Source: Fimenecus sp052169395
GTDB taxonomy: Bacteria; Bacillota; Clostridia; Oscillospirales; Acutalibacteraceae
Direction of reading: 5' to 3'
DNA: 64,000 nt
Assembly (NCBI GenBank): GCA_052169395.1
Contig: JBQNCN010000001.1
Location: 310,001-374,000, forward strand
Shown: positions 9,237-17,615 of the stretch, piece after piece
How the letters are laid out: each line of letters starts with the position of its first letter
How positions within the stretch are numbered: position 1 is the stretch's first letter
The notes under the pieces: generated by a model
Told to the model about the DNA's origin: nothing
Database searches by the model: none
The model's input: only the letters and a program-made list of their open reading frames with translations
Position numbers and translations under genes: made by a program

Positions 9237-10007
9237 TTATCCTCTCCACTCAAAGTTCAATATTTGGGCAGGGATAAATTTTGCACACAAAACAAGAATT
9301 AACATTGCAAGAATCATGGCAAACGGCATTGCAAAAGTTTTAAGCCATTTAAGATTGAATTTTATAGAAATCTTCTCAAACACAAACATAAAAATCATTG
9401 ATGATATAAGCGCAATAATGCTTGACGTTCCCGCTCCGTCTCCTATTATGAGAGTATCACCCTTTCCTGCAACAGATCTGCCGATAAAAGCTGAAATAAG
9501 ACCTATAAACGCTGCAGCAGACATGAGATCCGCCCATCTTGCGTCTTTACTTGCTACCTTTCCCATACCCTTTTCTATCTTTTTAAGCATAAAAGGAACA
9601 AGAATAAGAGGCATTACAGATCCTAAAGTCATAACCCATGCTATAGTGGCAAAAATTTTAGGATCGGTTATTTCCTGTGAAAGTCCCGCTCTTGAACCGA
9701 AAGCTTCTATCGCAGCCTGTGCCGCAGGTACTTCGTAAGAAATATTACCTATAACGGTAAGTCTTATCCATGGCAGTACAAGACCGAGAGCTGCAGAAAG
9801 TGTAAGTACGGTAGCCACAATTGCAAATGAGGGTGCAAGCGTGAAAACTGCTGAAGAAGAAATTGTCTTTCTTATTGTTTCTTTGGATATGCCAAGTGAT
9901 TTTGCACGCTTTATTGCACGAATAAGAAAAAAAAGTGACTGTGCAATTACAAACAATGCCACACAAAGTCCAAGCAGATACATAAACGTATTCGATTTGA
10001 AATCCAT
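9237..10007 (-). CDS. DUF5058-like integral membrane protein
   Basis: This 256-residue multi-pass protein is recognised from memory as resembling the DUF5058 family of Clostridia, whose function is unknown. The start at 10007 (MDFKSN) is chosen because GGGGGA lies just upstream; an ATG 12 bases earlier overlaps that site. The sequence alternates hydrophobic helices with short loops, and has GNISYEVPAAQAAIEAFG near residue 87. Its stop codon is one base from the start of the similar partner gene, so the two are probably made together. It is the first gene of the chain that leads to murC and pgk. Confidence 0.75.
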   Translation of the reverse strand: MDFKSNTFMYLLGLCVALFVIAQSLFFLIRAIKRAKSLGISKETIRKTISSSAVFTLAPSFAIVATVLTLSAALGLVLPWIRLTVIGNISYEVPAAQAAIEAFGSRAGLSQEITDPKIFATIAWVMTLGSVMPLILVPFMLKKIEKGMGKVASKDARWADLMSAAAFIGLISAFIGRSVAGKGDTLIIGDGAGTSSIIALISSMIFMFVFEKISIKFNLKWLKTFAMPFAMILAMLILVLCAKFIPAQILNFEWRG

Positions 10008-10076
10008 ACAATCCCCCATATATTAAATAAATTTTATCACAAAGCCTTATTTTTTACAATTACAGTAAAATAAAGA

Positions 10077-10096
10077 GTCGCTGACCATGCAGCGAC
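10077..10096 (-). terminator. Hairpin terminator after serA
   Basis: GTCGCTG and CAGCGAC form a 7-bp stem with a 6-base loop 9 bases past the serA stop. A U-rich but imperfect tract follows on the minus strand. Confidence 0.6.
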
Positions 10097-10104
10097 ACTA
10101 ATTT

Positions 10105-11235
10105 TCAAATAACTCTTACTTTTTTTATTTTCTTATTGCTTCTAAAAAACTCTATATCAGATTTATCAAATTCATTATCCGTATCAATTATTGAATAACA
10201 AATTTTATTTTTTTCTCCCTTTGTCATAGCCTTTATTGATATTCTTAATATATCTGAAACATAAGAGCCTATATTCTCAATATTTTCATATATTACGGTT
10301 ATTCTAAATTTTCCGCTTCTTTCAAGGCTTATATCCGGTAAATTTTTGGAATTTACTATATTGCCGTTTTCAATATAATCACGAATCTCATTAGCTGCCA
10401 TTACTGCACAATTATTTTCACTTTCAGGAGTTGATGCACCAAGATGAGGAATAACAACAATCCCTTTAATTCCTATCAGCTCTTTTACAGCAAAATCCGT
10501 TATATAAGAAAAAACCTTTTCACTTTCCACAGCTTTTATTATATCTTTATTATCTACAATTTCACCTCTAGCAAAATTTAAAATTCTTATACCATTTTTC
10601 ATTTGTGAAATTGCAGCTGAATTTATCATTTTTTCTGTTTTTTTATTAAAAGGAGTATGAATCGTTATATAATCAGCTCTATTATAAAGCTCTGGAAGTT
10701 CAACACGATTTGCAGATTCGCCTTCTACAGTATAAGGATCATAATAGATCACATTCATACCAAGAAAAGCTGCCGCCTCCGCCACAAGTTTTCCTATTGT
10801 TCCAAAACCTATAATACCTAATGTTTTATCTTTTATTTCAGGTCCTGAAAACAGGCTCTTACCTTTTTCAACATCATTTACCAACGAATCATTATCAAGC
10901 GTTTTCACCCAATCTATACCGTTTATAATTTTTCTTGAGGATAAAAACAAAGCACATAATACAAGTTCTTTAACAGCATTTGCATTAGCTCCCGGAGTAT
11001 TAAATACACATATACCCTTTTCACTGCAACGCTCAATCGGAATATTATTTGTTCCCGCTCCTGCTCTCGCAATTGCCTTAAGATTTTCTCCAAACTGCAT
11101 TTCGAGCATTGAAGCAGAACGTACCATAATCGCATCGGGATCTAAAAAATCATCTGAAATTTCATATTTTTCAGAAAATACTTCAAGTCCTATTTCAGAT
11201 ATTTTATTAAGCGTTTTTATTTTATAATTATTCAC
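10105..11235 (-). CDS. serA: D-3-phosphoglycerate dehydrogenase
   Basis: This 376-residue NAD-dependent dehydrogenase starts serine synthesis from 3-phosphoglycerate. It has the ARAGAGTNNIPIE substrate region near residue 60, the GIIGFGTIGKLVAEAA Rossmann loop near 143 and the catalytic-site IPHLGASTPESE near 258. A C-terminal ACT-like part (FRITVIYENIENIGSYVSDIL) fits allosteric control by serine, though that is inferred. The start is GTG and overlaps the serC stop as GTGA. No serB gene is in the window. Confidence 0.92.
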   Translation of the reverse strand: MNNYKIKTLNKISEIGLEVFSEKYEISDDFLDPDAIMVRSASMLEMQFGENLKAIARAGAGTNNIPIERCSEKGICVFNTPGANANAVKELVLCALFLSSRKIINGIDWVKTLDNDSLVNDVEKGKSLFSGPEIKDKTLGIIGFGTIGKLVAEAAAFLGMNVIYYDPYTVEGESANRVELPELYNRADYITIHTPFNKKTEKMINSAAISQMKNGIRILNFARGEIVDNKDIIKAVESEKVFSYITDFAVKELIGIKGIVVIPHLGASTPESENNCAVMAANEIRDYIENGNIVNSKNLPDISLERSGKFRITVIYENIENIGSYVSDILRISIKAMTKGEKNKICYSIIDTDNEFDKSDIEFFRSNKKIKKVRVI

Positions 11236-12317
11236 TTTAAATTTTCCTTTTCAAATTTTTTAATAAAATCAACAAGCTTAACCACACCCTCATAAGGCAT
11301 TGCATTATAAATCGAAGCACGCATACCTCCTATGGTTCGGTATCCCTTTAAATTAACAAGACCCTCTTGTGCGGCTTCTTCTATAAATTTCTTATCAAGT
11401 TCTGCAGAACTTGATAAGAAAGTAACATTCATAAGAGAACGATACTCTTTCTCGACAGTACCTCTGAAAAGTCTACTTTCATCAAGACAATTATATAAAA
11501 GTTCCGCTTTTTTTATATTTCTTTTTTGTATTTCAGAAAGACCACCGATTGACAAAAGCCAGTCAAGTACCAATTTACAAATATAAATAGGATATACCGG
11601 CGGTGTATTATAAATACTGCCTTTATCTGCGTGAAGTTTATAATTAAGCATTGACGGTGTACCTTCACGAGCTTTACCAAGTAAGTCCTCACGAATAATA
11701 CAAATAGTTAACCCTGCCGGCGCAATATTTTTTTGTGCACCACCATAAATCATACCGAATTTTGAAATATCAATCGGTTCACTTAAAAAGCACGATGAAA
11801 CATCAGCTATCAATGGAATTCCTGCAGTATCAGGAATTTGCTTATAAGCGGTACCGTAAATTGTGTTGTTATATGTTATGTGGATATAATCCGCATCTTT
11901 TCTGAACATCGATTTCTCAAGTTTGGGAATATATGTGAAATTTTTATCCTTTGAGCTTGCAGCAACCGCCACATTTCCAAAACGTGATCCCTCTTCAAAG
12001 GCTTTTGTACTCCACTGCCCTGTAAGAACATAATCAGCTTTATTTGAACCGTTCATAAAATTAAGTGCAATAGCTGAAAACTGAGTTGATGCGCCGCCCT
12101 GCAAAAACAATACCTTATAATTATCAGGTAAATACAAAAGCTGTCGCATTTTTTCTTCAGCATCTCGTATTATTCCCTCAAAAAGTTTAGATCGATGGCT
12201 CATTTCCAAAACACTTTGTCCCGAATCCTCAAAACTTAAAAATTCCGTCTGTGCTTTTTGCAGCACCTCAAGCGGTAGCATTGAAGGACCTGCTGAAAAA
12301 TTAAACACTCTTTTCAT
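11232..12317 (-). CDS. serC: Phosphoserine aminotransferase
   Basis: At 361 residues this is full-length SerC, the PLP enzyme that converts 3-phosphohydroxypyruvate to phosphoserine. It begins RVFNFSAGPSMLP, has FLQGGASTQFSA near residue 72, TYNNTIYGT near 148 and the PLP lysine in YGGAQKNIAPAG near 190. AAAGGAGG lies 6 bases ahead of the ATG. A good promoter lies 30-60 bases upstream, and serA follows with overlapping codons, so serCA forms a two-gene operon. Confidence 0.95.
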   Translation of the reverse strand: MKRVFNFSAGPSMLPLEVLQKAQTEFLSFEDSGQSVLEMSHRSKLFEGIIRDAEEKMRQLLYLPDNYKVLFLQGGASTQFSAIALNFMNGSNKADYVLTGQWSTKAFEEGSRFGNVAVAASSKDKNFTYIPKLEKSMFRKDADYIHITYNNTIYGTAYKQIPDTAGIPLIADVSSCFLSEPIDISKFGMIYGGAQKNIAPAGLTICIIREDLLGKAREGTPSMLNYKLHADKGSIYNTPPVYPIYICKLVLDWLLSIGGLSEIQKRNIKKAELLYNCLDESRLFRGTVEKEYRSLMNVTFLSSSAELDKKFIEEAAQEGLVNLKGYRTIGGMRASIYNAMPYEGVVKLVDFIKKFEKENLK

Positions 12318-12345
12318 AATGAGCCTCCTTTAAAACTTAAAATAA

Positions 12346-12374
12346 ATTATACTACGATTCCGAAATAAATTCAA
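12346..12374 (-). promoter_or_regulatory. sigma-A promoter of serCA
   Basis: TTGAAT (12369-12374) and a perfect TATAAT (12346-12351) are separated by 17 bases on the minus strand, about 30 bases ahead of the serC start. It lies after the terminator at 12417-12440, so serCA is transcribed separately from the RNA gene upstream. Confidence 0.75.
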
Positions 12375-12416
12375 CACATTAAATTGCTAAATCGATAAAG
12401 CTTTGTATGTAAAAAT

Positions 12417-12440
12417 GAAGAGACGGTATTCCGTCTCTTC
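12417..12440 (-). terminator. Strong hairpin terminator of the structured RNA
   Basis: A perfect 10-bp stem (GAAGAGACGG and its complement) with a 4-base loop is followed by AUUUUUA on the minus strand. The plus strand also has a T-rich run after it, so it could work in both directions. Confidence 0.85.
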
Positions 12441-12735
12441 TATATTTTTTCCTATTCAATTGTAATTCTTAAGCCTACCTCAAGCATTTGCCTTTAGAAC
12501 TAATCGTCTTGGAATTGCAGAAAATTTTACTGCTTAAATTTGACTTTATGCTATTTGGCAGGAGCCGAATGTATCGGCTCAATTTCATTTCCCATCGGCT
12601 TCGCCCTCTTTATCATTTATTCAAGGGGTCGAGATTTTGTCTCTTCTGCGGATAACCGCCGCCTACCGAGTTTTCTCGGTTTATGGACACTTGCGCAATC
12701 CCCTGTCGTCCGTCGGTGATTCATCCCCTTGTTAT
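12417..12735 (-). ncRNA. Structured non-coding RNA of about 315 nt, family not assigned with certainty
   Basis: This stretch has no credible protein gene but has its own perfect promoter and terminator, so it should give an abundant free RNA. Several hairpins are visible. AAGGGG at 12725-12730 (5' end) can pair with CCCCTT at 12623-12628 and close a domain that holds stems at 12665-12680, 12648-12659 and 12631-12643. A 7-bp stem lies at 12562-12580, followed by a looser 3' half. tmRNA, RNase P RNA, SRP RNA and T-box signatures are absent. The 5' domain and GGCGAAGCCGAUGGGAAA segment recall the raiA-motif RNA of Firmicutes, or a 6S-like RNA, but this is from memory. Confidence 0.7.
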
Positions 12736-12741
12736 AATTAT

Positions 12742-12769
12742 ATTATATTCATTTTATTGTTAATGTCAA
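12742..12769 (-). promoter_or_regulatory. Consensus sigma-A promoter of the structured RNA
   Basis: Perfect TTGACA (12764-12769) and perfect TATAAT (12742-12747) are 16 bases apart on the minus strand. The predicted start is near 12735. No open reading frame of useful length starts downstream in this direction before serC. Confidence 0.85.
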
Positions 12770-12857
12770 TATATTTTTTTAACATTATAAGGTTTTTAAG
12801 TATATTTTGTAAGAATGCACAAATATAAAACTTTCAATTGAACAATATAAACAAAAT

Positions 12858-12879
12858 AAAAAGACCCTAAGGTCTTTTT
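12858..12879 (-). terminator. Terminator after the L,D-transpeptidase gene
   Basis: AAAAAGACC and GGTCTTTTT flank a 4-base loop, 11 bases past the stop codon, with a U-run on the minus strand. Confidence 0.75.
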
Positions 12880-12889
12880 ATTAAAGTTA

Positions 12890-13717
12890 TTAAGTCTTAG
12901 GTCTTTGAGGATCTGTCGGATCCCAGCCTCTATTTGCCGAATTTACATCTATTTTTTGTGGAGTGGGTTTTCCAAGAGGATCAGATGATAAAGTTCCGTC
13001 AAAAATTTTAACAATCGTACCGCTTGATGTATTTTCCGTAAGCCACTTTGCATCTGCTACTGAAAGCCTTACACAGCCGTGCGATGCTGCCGAACCGAGT
13101 TTATTGTATTCATTATACTGCAACGATGACTTATCCTGATTTATAGTATAGGTTACACTGTGGAACATTATGCTGCCTGTAATCCTTAAAGCATAACGCC
13201 CATAGGTTGCATCTACCATTCTACACCATTTTTCTCCAAAATAATCATAAGTTTTAAACTGCCCTATCGGAGTAGCTCCATTAAGTCCCACAGAGCAAAC
13301 CATAGCCTTGATCGGTTTCGTAAATTCACCGTCATCTCCCTTTCCGTAAACTGTTACAGTATTTGTAGCTCTATTTACTGCAATGCAATATTGAGAAGAA
13401 TACCCTTGCGGAATATTGAACATTCCTGATATATCAGCTTTCCCATAAACTGCCTTTGTTGCGCTTGAAGTTTTAGATGTTTGAACTGTAGTTTCTTGCG
13501 TTGTAGATTCTTTAACACTTTCCGAAACAGCAGGCACTGTAATGTTTGCCAACTTTTCCTTCTTGTTTTTAATCGCTTTTACAATTCCCGTAATTAAAAG
13601 AGAAACTATAAGTAGACATATGCCTATTAAGATAATCAGCCTGTTTATTTTTTGTTTTTTAAGTTGCTGTCTTTGCTTTATTCGCCTTTCATGTCTTCTT
13701 CTTTCATAATTATCCAT
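12890..13717 (-). CDS. L,D-transpeptidase (YkuD family), membrane-anchored
   Basis: The 275-residue protein begins with a basic cytoplasmic segment of Arg/Lys-rich helix, then one membrane helix near residues 27-46, a Ser/Thr-rich linker, and a C-terminal YkuD domain. The catalytic motif is SIMFHS...SHGCVRLS near residue 220, with the active Cys. Such enzymes cross-link or modify peptidoglycan outside the membrane. The start at 13717 follows a GGGGAT motif; an ATG 12 bases upstream overlaps that motif. A terminator follows directly. Confidence 0.9.
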   Translation of the reverse strand: MDNYERRRHERRIKQRQQLKKQKINRLIILIGICLLIVSLLITGIVKAIKNKKEKLANITVPAVSESVKESTTQETTVQTSKTSSATKAVYGKADISGMFNIPQGYSSQYCIAVNRATNTVTVYGKGDDGEFTKPIKAMVCSVGLNGATPIGQFKTYDYFGEKWCRMVDATYGRYALRITGSIMFHSVTYTINQDKSSLQYNEYNKLGSAASHGCVRLSVADAKWLTENTSSGTIVKIFDGTLSSDPLGKPTPQKIDVNSANRGWDPTDPQRPKT

Positions 13718-13757
13718 AAAAATCCCCATATTTTATTTTATAAATATACTAACAATT

Positions 13758-16700
13758 TTAATTTAATGCAAGAATTTCTTTTCCTATATCAACAGAAAAA
13801 ATATAAACCCCGCCACAATTTAAGCCGAATATCTTCTTTGCCGCCTTAAAATAAATATTCATCTGATATTTATATTCTTCTTTTAATCTTAAAAGGAGTT
13901 CATTGTCCGTTTCATTTTTTTTCTTTTTATCGGTTTTATAATCTACAACAAAGACTCTTTGCTCTCCCTCAACAGTCTTTATAAAACATAAATCCATTTT
14001 GCCGTGTATCATTCCGTTTTCATCGGTATCGGCTTTTAATGGACCGTAAATTTTTTCATCTCCTGTATATGCCTCAAAAAGAAATGATTGTTCTTTAAAA
14101 ATATAAGGCTTTCCATCTTCTCCTGTATCGGCAGCTTCAATTAGCGTTTTATAAAGTTTACTTTGAAAAAATCCATTCAGCTTTTCCAGTCCGTAAACAT
14201 CCTTATATATTATTAAATCTCTTTCTGTAAGTTTGTGAATTAAAAATAATCTTTCACACTCATCTGCAACTCCATTTGCAGCTTTTGCAAAATCACAAAT
14301 TTCAAAAAATTTATGTATTGACGTACCTCTTTCCGCTGATGAAATGTATATTTCATCATTTCTATTATTAAACGACGGTTGATCTTTAAAATAATATTTA
14401 AAACTTTCATGATAATTTTTATTAAATGCGGAAATTGCTGAATTAATAGTCGTAGCTGCAGCCTTTCCAAAATAAAAACTCACAAAATTATCATCAAAAA
14501 CTTTTACATCATTCATTTTTTCAATTATCTTTTCTTTTAATTCCTTATCTGCTGTAAGAGCTGTTATTTTAGGCTTTTCTAAAATCTTAAAAATAAGATT
14601 TTTGCTGTCCGCATTATTTCTTACTATATCAATTTCAAAATCCCCATTAGTATTTTCATCAAAATTATAATTTACAGAAAATCTTTCCCTACCGCTATCT
14701 CCTTCTTTCGTAAAAAGTTTTCTTAATTTATTCAGAACGAATTCATCATCTAAAAGAGAAGAGAGAACCAAAGTCATAAAGTTTGAACATGCAAATATGC
14801 TTTTGGGCATATATTTTGAAACAGAAAATGCATTTTCAAAAACATTAACCGCAGAACTATTACTATAATTTGATCCTATCAAAATCAACTTTTCTTCAGC
14901 CCTTGTAAGTGCAACATAAAGAAGCCTCAATTCTTCTGCTGTAGAACTGTATTTTTTGGCTTGCATGCCTGCAAGAAATCCAACCGTTTTATATGCTTGT
15001 CCATATTTATATGGAACCTGCATAGAAAGTCCAAGCTTTATATTCTCTAAATTTTCATTAAGGCTTACTGTTGGAGCATTTATCACTTTCGTCTTATTTT
15101 CGGAATTAAAAGCATTTGTAAGGTATGGTAAAACAACAATAGGAAACTGCAAACCCTTTGATTTATGCATGGTCATTATTCTGACGCCTCCAGAACTGAT
15201 TTCACCTGTATCAACTGTTGCATTGCGTTCTGAAAGAAACGTTAGATACCTGACAAAACCTGAAATCCCATCTCCACCGCTTTTTTCATAGCTTTCTGCC
15301 AAATTCAAAAGATATAAAAGATTATGTTTCTTCTGTTCTCCACCATCACCTGAACTTAAAACTGACAAATATGAACGATATGAATATAAAAATCTTAAAA
15401 ATTCAGAAACAGAAAACGTTCTTGCAATATTTATAAGTTTTTTTCTTTCAACACAAAAACTTTTGCATTTATTATTAAATTCATCATCAAATAGATTTTC
15501 TGATTCTGCAATTTGCAGAGAATTAAAAATATCACCCTCAAGTTTAAGTCGTGCTACCTCATCACCTGAAAACATAAATATCGGAGACATTAAAACTGCA
15601 GTTAAATCAATATCTCTTCGTGAATTCTCAATCATTCGCAAAAAGCTTAGCGTAAACATTATTTCATATTTTTCAAAATATCCATCCTTATTCTGAACAC
15701 TACAGGGTATACCGAGAAGCTCAAGAGCTTTCTTAATCTTTTTGCCTTTATCCGATATTTTCCTCATAAGAATTACGATATCCGAAGCTTTTGCAGGTCT
15801 TAAACCATTTTCACCTATTACCTGTTCACCTGATGAAAGAATTGTTTTAATTCTGTTTGCAATACAAATGGAATCCACATCAAGATCAGAAACCTTTTCA
15901 AGATAAGGTTGAAACTCATATAAGTCTTTAAGTTTAGCATTATTAAGTATAATTTCAATTTTAGGAGTTTTAACATCATACTTATCAAAACTTTTATTTC
16001 CATATGTAAGTTTTTCATTGATATAATCAGTTCCGCCACTATATTTCGTAAAAAACTTTTCCATAAGTTTATTTACAAAAGAGAGTATTTCTTTTCTGGA
16101 ACGAAAATTATCTGTTAGATATATTCTTTCCGCTGAAGTACTGTTTTCAGCTTTTTCTGAAAAATCCGCACTGTTTTCAATTTTATCTGAAAAAACCTGA
16201 GGCATCGCATTTCTGAATCCATAAATACTTTGTTTTATATCTCCTACTAAAAACAGATTTTTTTCATCCCTTGAAATCGCTCTAAAAATCATATCTTGCA
16301 AAAGATTGGTATCCTGATACTCATCAATAAAAATCGCATCATAATTTTTAGATATATTTTTGGCAATTACCGTTTTTTCAAACTTTTCGCCATGAATATT
16401 TTTAGATAAAATATTCAATGTTTTACGCTCTATATCAGAAAAAGTCATAGCATTTTTCAATGCTTTTTTGTGTGAATAAATTTTATCATAGCAATCATAT
16501 ATAGCAAAAAACTCATTCACCATATCCTTTTGCTTTTCAAAATCTTCTGAAAAATGTCTTATTGCACTTGAAAGTTCCTTTTGCACTTTCTTTTTTATAT
16601 AATCTCTATTTAAATTTAAAAGCTTTTTAATATCATTCCATATTTCTTTTGATTTTTCATCTTTTACCGACGGTAATCTTTTAAAGCTGAGATTTTCAAA

Positions 16701-17615
16701 AAAATCCGCCAATTCTTTATCAGAAACTGAATTATCAAAACAATTCTGTATTTTTCTTAATATATATTCATCATCAGATATAGCCGTTAAAATCTTATTA
16801 TCCAAATCATTATAAAAAACTTTTTCATTTTCAAAAAGCTCTTTTGTTTTTTCATTTAAATATAAACAAGTTTTTACTTCAGCTTTTAAAAATTCCGACC
16901 AAAAAGATTTATTATAAGGTGTTTTTTCTTTATAAATTTCCATCAAAAGTTTTTTCTCATAATCCGGATCCGAATAAGATTGAAGCCTTTCATAAAGCTT
17001 TATAATTTCATCGGTTATAGATATTGTTCCATAAGAATCGGTAAAAACTTCAAGTAAATCTTTAAGCGACTTATTGTCTTGATTTTCTCTCAAATAACTC
17101 TCAAGCGATTCTGTTGCAGCCTCATTCGATAATTTATAAATTTCTCCGTTGTCCAAAATTCTAAAATCCGAATTAAGTCCGTCATCATTTGAAAAATCGC
17201 CATATTCAGATACAAGCTTTTTGCAAAATGCATCTATGGTGCATATATCGGCTGAAGACAAATTTCCCTTTTGACGCAGAAGAAAATTTTTTAGGTTAAT
17301 ATCATCCGTTTTTTCTATTTCATTTTGAAGACTTTTTGAAAGTTTTATTTTAAGCTCCTGTGCAGCGGCTTCGGTAAAAGTTACAACAAGAAGCCTATCA
17401 AGGTTTTTCTTGTCATATATAATCGAATTTATTACACGCTTAATAAGCACAGTGCTTTTCCCGGAACCTGCTCCGGCAGTTATATAAACCGAGCTTCTGT
17501 TTCTTGAAACAACAGCATTTGCCTGTGCAGCTGTAAACGGAGGATTGGCACTTTTCAGCTCTTCAGATTCAATCAGTTCCTGTTTTAAGTAATTTATTTT
17601 ATCCATTTTTCTCAC
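13758..17615 (-). CDS. addA: ATP-dependent helicase/nuclease subunit A
   Basis: This 1285-residue protein is the UvrD-type helicase-nuclease subunit of AddAB, which resects double-strand breaks for recombination. It has the ITAGAGSGKSTVLIKR P-loop near residue 45, FIDEYQDTN (motif II) near 430, GDIKQSIYGFR (motif III), VRIMTMHKSKGLQFP (motif V) and LYVALTRAEEKL (motif VI). The C-terminal RecB-like nuclease has VFVVDYKTDKKK. The GTG at 17615 or ATG at 17606 is the start. Both overlap the addB end. Confidence 0.96.
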   Translation of the reverse strand: MRKMDKINYLKQELIESEELKSANPPFTAAQANAVVSRNRSSVYITAGAGSGKSTVLIKRVINSIIYDKKNLDRLLVVTFTEAAAQELKIKLSKSLQNEIEKTDDINLKNFLLRQKGNLSSADICTIDAFCKKLVSEYGDFSNDDGLNSDFRILDNGEIYKLSNEAATESLESYLRENQDNKSLKDLLEVFTDSYGTISITDEIIKLYERLQSYSDPDYEKKLLMEIYKEKTPYNKSFWSEFLKAEVKTCLYLNEKTKELFENEKVFYNDLDNKILTAISDDEYILRKIQNCFDNSVSDKELADFFENLSFKRLPSVKDEKSKEIWNDIKKLLNLNRDYIKKKVQKELSSAIRHFSEDFEKQKDMVNEFFAIYDCYDKIYSHKKALKNAMTFSDIERKTLNILSKNIHGEKFEKTVIAKNISKNYDAIFIDEYQDTNLLQDMIFRAISRDEKNLFLVGDIKQSIYGFRNAMPQVFSDKIENSADFSEKAENSTSAERIYLTDNFRSRKEILSFVNKLMEKFFTKYSGGTDYINEKLTYGNKSFDKYDVKTPKIEIILNNAKLKDLYEFQPYLEKVSDLDVDSICIANRIKTILSSGEQVIGENGLRPAKASDIVILMRKISDKGKKIKKALELLGIPCSVQNKDGYFEKYEIMFTLSFLRMIENSRRDIDLTAVLMSPIFMFSGDEVARLKLEGDIFNSLQIAESENLFDDEFNNKCKSFCVERKKLINIARTFSVSEFLRFLYSYRSYLSVLSSGDGGEQKKHNLLYLLNLAESYEKSGGDGISGFVRYLTFLSERNATVDTGEISSGGVRIMTMHKSKGLQFPIVVLPYLTNAFNSENKTKVINAPTVSLNENLENIKLGLSMQVPYKYGQAYKTVGFLAGMQAKKYSSTAEELRLLYVALTRAEEKLILIGSNYSNSSAVNVFENAFSVSKYMPKSIFACSNFMTLVLSSLLDDEFVLNKLRKLFTKEGDSGRERFSVNYNFDENTNGDFEIDIVRNNADSKNLIFKILEKPKITALTADKELKEKIIEKMNDVKVFDDNFVSFYFGKAAATTINSAISAFNKNYHESFKYYFKDQPSFNNRNDEIYISSAERGTSIHKFFEICDFAKAANGVADECERLFLIHKLTERDLIIYKDVYGLEKLNGFFQSKLYKTLIEAADTGEDGKPYIFKEQSFLFEAYTGDEKIYGPLKADTDENGMIHGKMDLCFIKTVEGEQRVFVVDYKTDKKKKNETDNELLLRLKEEYKYQMNIYFKAAKKIFGLNCGGVYIFSVDIGKEILALN

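Noticed and set aside
8570..9253. TTG start at 9253 for the partner membrane protein
   Set aside because: It overlaps the ribosome site GGAGAGGA that clearly serves the ATG at 9235.
12417..12735. tmRNA, RNase P RNA, SRP RNA or T-box as identity of the structured RNA
   Set aside because: No CCA-ending tRNA-like 3' part, no RNase P core sequence, no SRP tetraloop motif and no AGGTGG-type T-box was found.
12637..12828. Open frame of 63 codons on the plus strand in the serC upstream gap
   Set aside because: It runs antisense through the structured RNA and its promoter, has no ribosome site and no recognisable protein features.
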